From positions 1-5,346 of the forward strand of contig RFJS01000576.1 of NCBI GenBank assembly GCA_003694825.1: a stretch of 5,346 nt of DNA. Direction: 5' to 3'. This document shows, one piece after another, positions 1 to 5,346 of this stretch. The position numbers and the translations under genes were made by a program. Source of the stretch: Verrucomicrobiota bacterium. GTDB lineage: Bacteria; Verrucomicrobiota; Verrucomicrobiia; Opitutales; Opitutaceae. The notes beneath the pieces were generated by a model. It was given only the letters and a program-made list of their open reading frames with translations. It was not told where the DNA came from and searched no databases. Every line of letters starts with the position of its first letter. Position 1 is the first letter of the stretch.

Positions 1-29
1 AGCGATGCCTGCTGAACCCCCATTTTACT

Positions 30-752
30 GTGCTCCTGCTGTTGTTCGATATTGATGGCACCCTGACCGATACCGAGGCCGACGACGCCCGGCTCTTTCG
101 GCAGGCCCTGTGCGATGTTGTCGAGGGGGGCGAGCCGGAGGTCGGTCCCCGGGAGAGCTATGCCGAGGCAACCAACGCGGCTATGGTGCGGACGATCCTC
201 GGGCAGTTGCTCGGACGGCCGGCCCGGGAGATCGAGGTCATGGCGGTGCATGGTCGTTATGTCGAGCTGTGGTCGAAAGCGGTCGAGTCGGGCGAGATCG
301 TCATCCGGCCGGTCCCGGGCGCTCCGGAGATCCTCGCGGCGGCCCGCCGCCGGGAGGATGTGGTCACGGCGGTCTACTCGGGAAGCTGGCTGCAGGATGC
401 GGGGATCAAGCTCGCCATAGGCGGCTTCGACCTCGACGAGCTGGCCGTGGCGACCTGCGACGACTCCGAGCGACTGTCAGGAATCATGAATACGGCGGGC
501 ATCTATGCGCAGGCCGCGGCGGGGGTGCCCGGGTTTTCCGATACCGTCGTGGTTGGGGACGGCGTCTGGGATGCGAAGGCGGCTCGTGCGATCGGTGCCG
601 GGATGGTGGGCCGGGCGGAGGATCCGGAGCGGGCCGCGGCGCTTCGCAGGGCCGGCGCTGCCGCCGTGGTCGGCGATTTCAACGATATCGAGGGATTCTG
701 GAATGCGGTCGAGACGGCCCGCCGCGCGCCGCGTTCCCAGGCAGGCAATTGA
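30..752 (+). CDS. HAD-superfamily hydrolase (phosphatase-like)
   Basis: A 240-residue protein with the layout of a subfamily I HAD hydrolase, probably a cytoplasmic phosphatase; the substrate cannot be told from sequence. Motif I is FDIDGTLTD, giving nucleophile Asp7 and acid/base Asp9. An alpha-helical cap of the phosphoglycolate-phosphatase type spans about residues 15-95. Motif II is probably Ser117 in VYSGSW. Motif IV is VVVGDGVWDAKAA, with Mg-binding Asp177 and Asp181. The motif III lysine is not obvious; Arg148 in DDSERLS is the likeliest stand-in, with Lys127 the alternative. There is no signal peptide. The start used is GTG at 30, five residues before motif I as is usual in the family, but no ribosome binding site is visible and the frame stays open to the window edge, so an upstream start is possible. 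The deacetylase follows on the same strand after about 105 bases. Confidence 0.88.
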   Translation: MLLLLFDIDGTLTDTEADDARLFRQALCDVVEGGEPEVGPRESYAEATNAAMVRTILGQLLGRPAREIEVMAVHGRYVELWSKAVESGEIVIRPVPGAPEILAAARRREDVVTAVYSGSWLQDAGIKLAIGGFDLDELAVATCDDSERLSGIMNTAGIYAQAAAGVPGFSDTVVVGDGVWDAKAARAIGAGMVGRAEDPERAAALRRAGAAAVVGDFNDIEGFWNAVETARRAPRSQAGN

Positions 753-857
753 CGGCGGCATGGATGGCAGGCACGAACCGGTTGAGGACGAATGGGTTGG
801 CTGGATGATGGCAGGCGTTTCCAAACGATCGATCCGGGACGGCGGATGCCCTGAGTG

Positions 858-1571
858 ATGAGCCCGGTCCACACCATGTCGATGTTTCGCTGGCTGAAGC
901 CGCTGGGGCGGCGGCTGGTGGGCACGCTCGTGCAGGTCGAGACCTCCGAGCCTGTCGTGGCGCTGACCTTCGACGACGGGCCGCATCCGGTCTATACGCC
1001 GAGGATTCTCGATCTGCTGGCGGAGCACGATGCGCGGGCGACGTTTTTCATGATCGGGCGCCACGCGGCGAGGCATCGCGATCTGGTGGCACGGGTTGCC
1101 GCCGAAGGCCACGCCATCGGCAATCATACGTTCAATCATGTGCCCATGCCGCAGACGCCGCGCCGCCGGCGGTTGCGCGAGCTGTGGGCGGCACGCCGGG
1201 CGATCGCCCCGCACGGGGCGCGGTTGTTTCGTCCGCCCTTCGGGGGACAGACCTACGGGTCGCGCCTCGACCTGCTGCTCTTCGGCTACGAGGTCGTGTG
1301 CTGGAACGGACAGGTGGATGACTGGGTGGCGCAGTCGCCGCAGGCCTTGGCGCAGCGTCTGAACGATCAGCTGCACCCGGGGTTTATCGTGCTGCTGCAC
1401 GATCAATTGGAGAATCCGCGGGATCCGGAAGCCATCGACCGCACGCCCCTGATCGAGGCGCTGGCCGCCGTGCTGGCGCGCCGCCGGTCGGACTACCGGT
1501 TCGTCACTGTTCCGGAGTTGATGCGGATCGGGCGGCCGGTGCGCCGCCCGTGGTTTCGACCGGCGCTTTAA
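858..1571 (+). CDS. Polysaccharide deacetylase (CE4 / NodB-homology family)
   Basis: A metal-dependent deacetylase of N- or O-acetylated polysaccharides such as peptidoglycan or chitin-like glycans. All five CE4 motifs are present (numbered from ATG 858): TFDDGP with catalytic base Asp39 and metal ligand Asp40; HTFNH with ligands His90 and His94; RPPFGG (Arg125); VDDW (Asp154, Asp155, Trp156); and LLHD with catalytic His181. It should therefore be active. At 237 residues it is essentially a bare NodB domain. The N-terminus (MFRWLKPLGRRLVGTLV) is basic but not a convincing signal peptide, so location is unclear. The in-frame stop at 852-854 limits the start to GTG 855, ATG 858, ATG 876 or ATG 882; 858 is preferred as the first ATG, but no Shine-Dalgarno sequence decides. 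It may be co-transcribed with the HAD gene. The natural substrate is not predictable. Confidence 0.93.
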   Translation: MSPVHTMSMFRWLKPLGRRLVGTLVQVETSEPVVALTFDDGPHPVYTPRILDLLAEHDARATFFMIGRHAARHRDLVARVAAEGHAIGNHTFNHVPMPQTPRRRRLRELWAARRAIAPHGARLFRPPFGGQTYGSRLDLLLFGYEVVCWNGQVDDWVAQSPQALAQRLNDQLHPGFIVLLHDQLENPRDPEAIDRTPLIEALAAVLARRRSDYRFVTVPELMRIGRPVRRPWFRPAL

Positions 1572-1641
1572 AACACGGCTGAGGCGCGCGCCTGGAGCCG
1601 CGCCGGGAGACCCGATGTGGCGGGCGCGCCGACGGGTGTTT
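1571..1641. terminator. Possible bidirectional terminator between convergent genes
   Basis: This gap separates the + strand deacetylase from the minus-strand thioredoxin-fold gene. Outer arms AAACAC (1571-1576) and GTGTTT (1636-1641) are inverted repeats that overlap the two stop codons. Inside lie the palindromes GGCGCGCGCC (1583-1592) and GGCGCGCC (1623-1630), which can pair with each other. The position suits a shared terminator, but there is no strong T-run on either strand. Confidence 0.35.
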
Positions 1642-3301
1642 CACGGCACTTCGTAGACTTCGATCAGGGCCTCTCCCGTGCTGCCGGCCGGGCCGCCGAC
1701 GACCGCGGTGTAGCTGCCGGCCGGGAGCGTCAGCAGCAGCGCGGCGTCGGTTGAGGCGGATTGGAGCAGGAATGCGCCGGGCACGGCGCTATGGGCGGCG
1801 TCGGCATTGGCTTCCTGCTCCCAGTCATCGTTCGTGGCGAAGAGGATGTCGCCATCGGTGGTTTGTTCGAAGATGCGCAGCACCGGATCGGGCAGAAAGC
1901 CGGTGAGTTCAAACTGGGCGAGGGAAGGACCGACAGCGCGCACGAGAAGCGTCCGGGGGGTGTTGCCGGTGATGGAGAAACCGGCGATGAGCGTGTCGTC
2001 TCCGCCCCCGATGACATTGCGGGCGGAGATGTTGACCAGACGGGCGCCTTCGTCGTCGGCGCCGAGGTCGTAGATCTCGGTGAGCACGGTCCCGCTCGTC
2101 GCGTCGCGGCTGTTGACGTGCACGGTGTGGGCTCCGGCGAGCTCGGTGAGCAAAGCGGCGTCGCGGCCAGGTGCCTCGAGATCGAAGGCGCCGGCCTGCC
2201 GGAAGGCCTGGGTGAGCGCGGCGGCGCCGGTGTCGGACCAGTTGTCGTTGGCGGCGACGGTGTTCCCGCCTGCGAGAACGGTCAATGTGGGATCCTCGAG
2301 CGTGTCGGCCACGCCGTAGGCTGCTAGGCCGGGGCCGACGCTGCGGACGAGCAGCGGCCGGGCGCCGCCTTCCACCACGAAGCCCACGATCAGCGGGGAT
2401 CCGCCGCCGTCGACTCGCGAACGCACGGAGAGGTTGACGATCCGGCCGGGGATGGGATCGGCCACGATGAGCCGTGCCCGTCGGCTGGTGACGGTGCCGC
2501 CGGCGCCCGTGATGGTGACGGAATAGTCGCCGGCATCGGACGCTTCGACCGCACCGAGGTCGAGGACCGCGGCCGTCGCGTCGGGAAGGGGCTCTTCGTC
2601 CTTTTTCCAGAGGTAGGCGAGCGGTCCGGCGCCGCCGGCCTCCACCGCGAGCGTGACGTTTGTCCCGGCGGGTACGGTCCGGCTGAGGGGGTGCCGCAGG
2701 ATGGCGGGCGGCTCGGGGGCCGTCACCGCACCGGCTTTCACCGAGTCGATTACGGAGCGAAACGTAGTGATCGGCTGGTTGAGGTTTCCGTATCCAAGAT
2801 GCGAATAAAGCAGCTCCCACTGCTTGTGGCTCGGCGAGGCGGCGACGCCGTTGATGATGGCGAAGATGGGCTGGCCGCCGCTCTGAAAACGCCGGGCGAC
2901 GGCCGCTTCGAAGTCATTGAGCACCCGGCCGATGTGGAAGAAGTCGATAAACGCCTGGGTTTGCGCCTCCTGGCCGCCCTGAAGGTTGAGGTGGAGGTGA
3001 ACGACGGGGATCCCATCGGGATTGCCGCCGAGGTCGTGATAATACTGGTCGATGTCGGAGACTGTCCGAGCCGCCGCGGCCTGACAGAAAGGGCACCAGT
3101 GGGCGAACCACTCGAGGAAAATGATGCTGCCCTCGAAATCGTGGAGGCTGACCGGCTTGCCGGTGGCCCGGTCGGTCAGGGTGAAGTTTTCCACGATGTC
3201 ACCCGGCTGGTAGAGTTGCGCCGGCAAGGTCGCGGGCAGAAAGATCAGGGCGGCAGGATCCGGATGCAGCGCCGGAGGGTGAAAATCAACGGTGAGGTCA
3301 T
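1641..3301 (-). CDS. Secreted thioredoxin-fold (TlpA/AhpC-like) protein with Ig-like domain and two C-terminal beta modules; 5' end probably frameshifted
   Basis: The mature part, from about 3218, is about 525 residues. It opens with a TlpA/redoxin-like domain (about 3215-2740): YQPGDIVENFTL, then WCPFC with Cys codons at 3095-3093 and 3086-3084, and a probable cis-proline in GGQPIFAI (codon 2870-2868). These are its only two cysteines, so a thiol-disulfide exchange role outside the cytoplasm is likely. An Ig-like domain follows (about 2708-2460; AYLWKKDEEPL and DAGDYSVTI), then two related beta-rich modules (2450-1644). The start is unclear. The long frame runs upstream to an ATG at 3404 inside the barrel gene, a 92-base overlap giving no sensible signal peptide. 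ATG 3301, 11 bases after the barrel stop, begins MTSPLIFTLRRCIRILPP and stops at 3247-3245, while the long frame reads ALIFLPATLPAQ here. One added base would join them. In-frame TTG 3227 or GTG 3194 would leave no signal peptide. Domain calls are firm; partner and substrate are unknown. Confidence 0.82.
1644..2450 (-). repeat. Two tandem protein modules in the thioredoxin-fold protein
   Basis: The C-terminal 270 or so residues hold two diverged copies of one module: copy 1 about 2450-2064, copy 2 about 2045-1644. Both show RIVNLS/RLVNIS, a Gly-rich GGG turn, LIVGF/LIAGF, LLVRSVGPGLA/LLVRAVGPSLA, DPTLTV/DPVLRI, NDNW/NDDW, DAALL, and a closing TEIYDL/IEVYEVP strand. The pattern is that of a repeated extracellular beta domain common in Verrucomicrobiota, probably for surface placement, binding or spacing rather than catalysis. 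The copies are diverged at residue level, so the duplication is old. Confidence 0.75.
3245..3301 (-). other. Out-of-frame signal-peptide start, candidate frameshift site
   Basis: ATG 3301-3299 opens an 18-codon frame reading MTSPLIFTLRRCIRILPP and then TGA (3247-3245). It has the charged n-region and start of the hydrophobic core of a signal peptide. The overlapping frame continues the core and a cleavage-like end (ALIFLPATLPA then Q) into the thioredoxin domain. Going from one frame to the other needs one extra base in the DNA or a -1 slip. The likely spot is the CCGCCC run just before the TGA. This could be an assembly error, a real mutation, or recoding. Confidence 0.6.
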
Positions 3302-3312
3302 GAGCGGAAGGG

Positions 3313-4461
3313 TCAGAACGAGCGGGTGAGGGCGAGCTGGCCGATGAGCCAGTGCCGGTCGCGGTAGAGATTCTGGAAAAAGTCTGTATCTGAATTTGTG
3401 GCACCGTATCGGGTGCGGATCAGGCCGAGCGTGAGCCGTCCGGACCACCCGTCTCGTGTCCAGCGAACGCCCCCGCCAAACTGCCAGGTGTGGAGTGGTG
3501 GCGCCGAACTGGTGAAGAGCAGGGCGTTTTCGATTTCGCCGGTGTCGCTGTAGAGCTTGCCGCCGGCAAAGAGGGCGAGGCGGCGCGAGAGGGTTCGCTC
3601 GAGTTCGAGGCCGCCAAAGGTGGCGCGAAACCGCGGCGCCTCTTCGGTGTAGCCGACATGCAGTCGCGCGGTCCAGGCGTCGTCGAGCGCGAGGTTGAGC
3701 CGGCCTTCGGCCCCGAGGCGCCATTCGCGTTCGGTGGTTAGAGCGGCCCGCAGGCGGACAAGGGAGCGCGCCCATGGGGTCAGGATGTTTTCCAGGTCGA
3801 GATTGAGGGCCGTGGTGCGGAGCACTTCGGGTGTCTTGTGCAGGCCATCGAAGTCGACCTCGTAGCCGGGGGAGACGCGGTCGCGCAGTCGCGAGACGGT
3901 GAGTTGCGCGAAGCCGCTTCCGGGGTGATAGGCCCAACGGGCACCGAGCATGGTGCTGATGCCACGCGGATGCGCCTTGGTGTAGATGTCGGAGCCGGGG
4001 GGCGCTGGAAAGTCGGCGTATTGCTGATAGTAATACTCGTCGAGCCAGACGGAGCGGTAGTTGGTGTGTCCGAGGTAGCCGCCGGCCGAGGCGAGCATCG
4101 TCCAGATGTCGCCAAGGGGGCGTTCCCCGGCCGCCTGGAGGGCGGCGCCCAGTTCCCTCCGGGTCACGGCATGGCCTTTGAAGTCGAAGGGGACGGGTTG
4201 GTAGTCGATGGTGATGGCGTTGAGGGCGAGGCTGAGGGCGGCGTCCCAGCCGCCGAGTTTTCGCTCGGTGGAGCCGCTTGCCTGGAGAAGGGTGATGTCG
4301 TGCGCCGCCACCAGTTCGAGAGTGGTTTCCCACGGTCGAGGCGGCGTGTCGGTGGCGGCCGGGGCCATGGTCGAGGCGAGGGCGAGCGTGGCGCCGACAA
4401 GGGCGGAGAGCTGACGCGTGGCGGAGAACCTCCGACAGCGGGGGGCGGTCGGTGTTTTCAT
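3313..4461 (-). CDS. Outer-membrane beta-barrel protein (DUF3570-like, tentative)
   Basis: A 382-residue exported protein. The N-terminus MKTPTAPRCRRFSATRQ followed by LSALVGATLALAS and APAA is a signal peptide with cleavage near residue 35. The rest is built of short amphipathic stretches with alternating residues and many aromatics, for example SGFAQLTVSRLRD, WRLGAEGRLNLAL, RLALFAGGKLYSD and WSGRLTLGLIRT. It ends WLIGQLALTRSF, whose terminal Phe fits the C-terminal signal read by the BAM assembly machinery. It therefore probably sits in the outer membrane. I place it near the DUF3570 barrels because of its lipoprotein and thioredoxin neighbours and its overall pattern; similarity at residue level is not clear enough to insist. 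Its ATG (4461) overlaps the lipoprotein stop as ATGA, which implies translational coupling. No enzyme motif is visible; transport, anchoring or a structural role are open. Confidence 0.75.
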   Translation of the reverse strand: MKTPTAPRCRRFSATRQLSALVGATLALASTMAPAATDTPPRPWETTLELVAAHDITLLQASGSTERKLGGWDAALSLALNAITIDYQPVPFDFKGHAVTRRELGAALQAAGERPLGDIWTMLASAGGYLGHTNYRSVWLDEYYYQQYADFPAPPGSDIYTKAHPRGISTMLGARWAYHPGSGFAQLTVSRLRDRVSPGYEVDFDGLHKTPEVLRTTALNLDLENILTPWARSLVRLRAALTTEREWRLGAEGRLNLALDDAWTARLHVGYTEEAPRFRATFGGLELERTLSRRLALFAGGKLYSDTGEIENALLFTSSAPPLHTWQFGGGVRWTRDGWSGRLTLGLIRTRYGATNSDTDFFQNLYRDRHWLIGQLALTRSF

Positions 4462-4727
4462 CGGCAGGCGGTGCAGCCGGCGCCCTTGGCGCCGCCGGAG
4501 ACGGCGGTGCCGGGTTCGATCTGGGGCAGGAGGTTGAACTGCGGCGTCTCGACCAATGAGCTCGAGAATGTCATGCCCGGACGGGAGACGCGCGCCTGGT
4601 CGTAGACAGGCACGAGGGTGCAGCCGGCGGCGAGGAGCAGGACGAAAGAGACACCGGCGAGGCGTATCGGGCGGGAGAGACGGCGCGAGGTGGGGGCTCG
4701 GTCAGGGGAGGTTGAAGCGTTCGGCAC
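4458..4727 (-). CDS. Small lipoprotein with C-terminal CxxC (DUF4266-like)
   Basis: An 89-residue lipoprotein. Residues 1-22 are basic (SRRLSRPIR), residues 23-35 are hydrophobic (LAGVSFVLLLAAG), and LLAAGC gives lipidated Cys36. The mature part is only about 54 residues: TLVPVYDQARVSRPGM, a variable middle, LLPQIEPG, then a Gly-rich tail GGAKGAGCTACR with Cys85 and Cys88 as a CxxC almost at the C-terminus. DUF4266 lipoproteins, as I know them, have this plan: lipobox Cys, a Val/Tyr/Met segment, then a Gly/Cys-rich end usually of GGGCGCN type. The match is by pattern only. The start is GTG at 4727, with no clear ribosome binding site; the n-region is long but I see no better start. It is the first gene of the cassette. 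The tail cysteines could be substrate for the CPFC domain encoded two genes on, or bind a metal or cofactor. Confidence 0.72.
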   Translation of the reverse strand: MPNASTSPDRAPTSRRLSRPIRLAGVSFVLLLAAGCTLVPVYDQARVSRPGMTFSSSLVETPQFNLLPQIEPGTAVSGGAKGAGCTACR

Positions 4728-4756
4728 GGGGCAAGGTTGGTTTCCCGAGGGATGAA

Positions 4757-4799
4757 CGCTCCCGGACGCTATTCCCGGAAATATCGGAAAACGGGAGCG
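4757..4799. promoter_or_regulatory. Nested inverted repeat upstream of the lipoprotein cassette
   Basis: Perfect 8-base arms CGCTCCCG (4757-4764) and CGGGAGCG (4792-4799) enclose a near-palindrome TATTCCCGGAAATA (4770-4783, one mismatched pair). The structure ends about 30 bases upstream of the lipoprotein GTG, so it lies in the expected promoter or 5' leader. It could be an operator or a leader hairpin. This is also the most AT-rich part of the spacer. I could not settle on a convincing -35/-10 pair. Confidence 0.35.
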
Positions 4800-4862
4800 A
4801 AAGGCAGCAGGGAGGCGCGCCGGCGTGGAGAGAAGTGCGCGGTTTTCAGCGCGCGCCGGAAG

Positions 4863-4896
4863 AGCCCGAAGCCCGTCGCGGGCGGCGCTTCGGGCT
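4863..4896 (-). terminator. Hairpin, possible terminator of the peptide-binding protein gene
   Basis: AGCCCGAAGC (4863-4872) and GCTTCGGGCT (4887-4896) form a perfect 10-base-pair stem with a 14-base loop, between two minus-strand genes and about 100 bases past the stop of the upstream one. On the minus strand only CTTCC follows the stem, so the T-run is weak and the terminator call is tentative. A shorter GCGCGC stem (4966-4971 with 4979-4984) lies 15 bases after the same stop. Confidence 0.4.
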
Positions 4897-4998
4897 GTCG
4901 GGAAGGGCGGGCGCGCGGCGCGCGGGGGCGTGTTGTGACAAAGGAAGGACGGTCCTGCCGGGGATGCGCGCTTCTCCGGCGCGCTCCCGGTGGCGCTC

Positions 4999-5346
4999 TT
5001 ATGGGGAGGGCTTCGTCAGGCCGACGTATTTCCAGGGGTGGTTGTCGAGGAGCGTGGGATGGTAGCCTTCGACGCTGGTATGGACAAGGTGGATGCGCGT
5101 GTAGTGGTAGAGGGGAAGCACGGGCAGTTCCTCCATGAGGATGGCCTCCATCTCGGCGTAGATGCGGAAACGCTCTTCGTCGGTGGGCGCGGCGAGCGCG
5201 GCGGCGCGGAGCGCGTCGTAGCGGGCATTGGACCAGCCGGTGTCGTTGTTGCCGCCGCCGGTGACGAAGATCTCGAGGAAGGTGTTGGGATCGAGGTAGT
5301 CGGCGATCCACCCGGCGCGACAGAGCGAAAAGTTCAGAGTGTCCTG
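4999..5346 (-). CDS. Oligopeptide ABC transporter substrate-binding protein (OppA/SBP family 5), C-terminal part
   Basis: The frame enters from the right edge (first full codon CAG at 5346) and ends at TAA 5001-4999, giving the last 115 residues; the start lies outside the window. The family is recognised by the C-terminal lobe: SLCRAGWIADYLDPNTFLEI, then FVTGGGNNDTGWSN, ARYDALRAAA, a helix with EERFRIYAEMEAIL, EELPVLPLYHY, and the closing NHPWKYVGL. This is the usual end of OppA/MppA-like proteins, which bind peptides outside the inner membrane and deliver them to an Opp/Dpp permease. The signal peptide and ligand-specific residues are not visible. Permease genes may lie beyond the edge. A hairpin downstream (4863-4896) may end its transcript, so it is probably not co-transcribed with the lipoprotein cassette. 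Confidence 0.92.
   Translation of the reverse strand, partial: QDTLNFSLCRAGWIADYLDPNTFLEIFVTGGGNNDTGWSNARYDALRAAALAAPTDEERFRIYAEMEAILMEELPVLPLYHYTRIHLVHTSVEGYHPTLLDNHPWKYVGLTKPSP

Larger units (their letters stand above)
4728..4998. other. GC-rich intergenic spacer without a supported gene
   Basis: The spacer lies between the stop of the peptide-binding protein gene and the lipoprotein start. It holds the two inverted-repeat structures listed separately, the short palindrome AGGAC-G-GTCCT (4946-4956), and six GCGCGC stretches beginning at 4815, 4849, 4911, 4918, 4966 and 4979. Reading frames across it are Arg/Gly-rich and match no family I know. I see no RNA gene. Confidence 0.5.

Noticed and set aside
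753..820. Repeated GGCAGGC words after the HAD gene
   Set aside because: Short, unevenly spaced copies in GC-rich DNA; not enough for a repeat array or regulatory call.
477..1406. Long minus-strand open frame (309 codons) opposite the HAD and deacetylase genes
   Set aside because: Arg/Pro/His-rich with no family features; it lies antisense to two genes with complete catalytic motifs and is a product of high GC.
3245..3260. Programmed -1 frameshifting as the leading explanation for the split signal peptide
   Set aside because: No canonical X XXY YYZ slippery heptamer is visible in the proper phase, and I see no clear stimulatory hairpin. A missing base is simpler, so recoding is kept only as a lesser option.
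3245..4333. Long alternative frame (362 codons) inside the barrel gene
   Set aside because: Arg/Pro/His-rich shadow of the barrel gene. Only its last 18 codons (from ATG 3301) carry meaning, as the likely signal-peptide start of the next gene.
3838..4605. Plus-strand open frame opposite the barrel and lipoprotein genes
   Set aside because: Gly/Glu/Val-rich antisense frame with no recognisable domain; the minus-strand genes have signal peptide, lipobox and C-terminal barrel signal.
4769..5311. Minus-strand 180-codon open frame over the spacer and the peptide-binding protein gene
   Set aside because: Extremely Arg/Pro-rich; the overlapping frame ending at 4999 gives unmistakable OppA-family sequence.

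Overview
This GC-rich window most likely comes from a Verrucomicrobiota bacterium near the Opitutaceae. That placement is inferred. It rests on the paired C-terminal modules of the 1641-3301 protein (phrases such as LLVRAVGPSLA, NDDW, LPAGSYTAVV, IEVYEVP), which I know mainly from verrucomicrobial secreted proteins. It also fits the lack of clear Shine-Dalgarno sequences before the starts.

Layout. On the + strand are a HAD-type hydrolase (30-752) and a CE4/NodB polysaccharide deacetylase (858-1571). They converge on a minus-strand block across a 69-base gap. The minus-strand block, read right to left, begins with the 3' end of an OppA-type peptide-binding protein cut by the window edge (4999-5346). 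A 271-base GC-rich spacer with inverted repeats follows. Then comes a tight three-gene cassette: a small lipoprotein with a C-terminal CxxC (4458-4727), an outer-membrane beta-barrel protein (3313-4461), and a secreted thioredoxin-fold protein with an Ig-like domain and two verrucomicrobial beta modules (1641-3301).

How the genes may work together. Lipoprotein and barrel overlap by ATGA. An ATG with a signal-peptide-like N-terminus lies 11 bases after the barrel stop. All three products carry export signals, counting the restored one for the thioredoxin-fold protein, and two carry CxxC pairs. I read the cassette as a candidate cell-envelope redox or maturation system resembling DUF4266-lipoprotein / beta-barrel / thioredoxin neighbourhoods. 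That role is inference.

The most notable anomaly is at the 5' end of the thioredoxin-fold gene. The start and basic part of a good signal peptide lie in one frame, and its hydrophobic core and cleavage site lie in another. A missing base around 3245-3260 would explain this, as a sequencing error, a real lesion or recoding.

No RNA genes, insertion sequences, CRISPR arrays or integrase genes were recognised.
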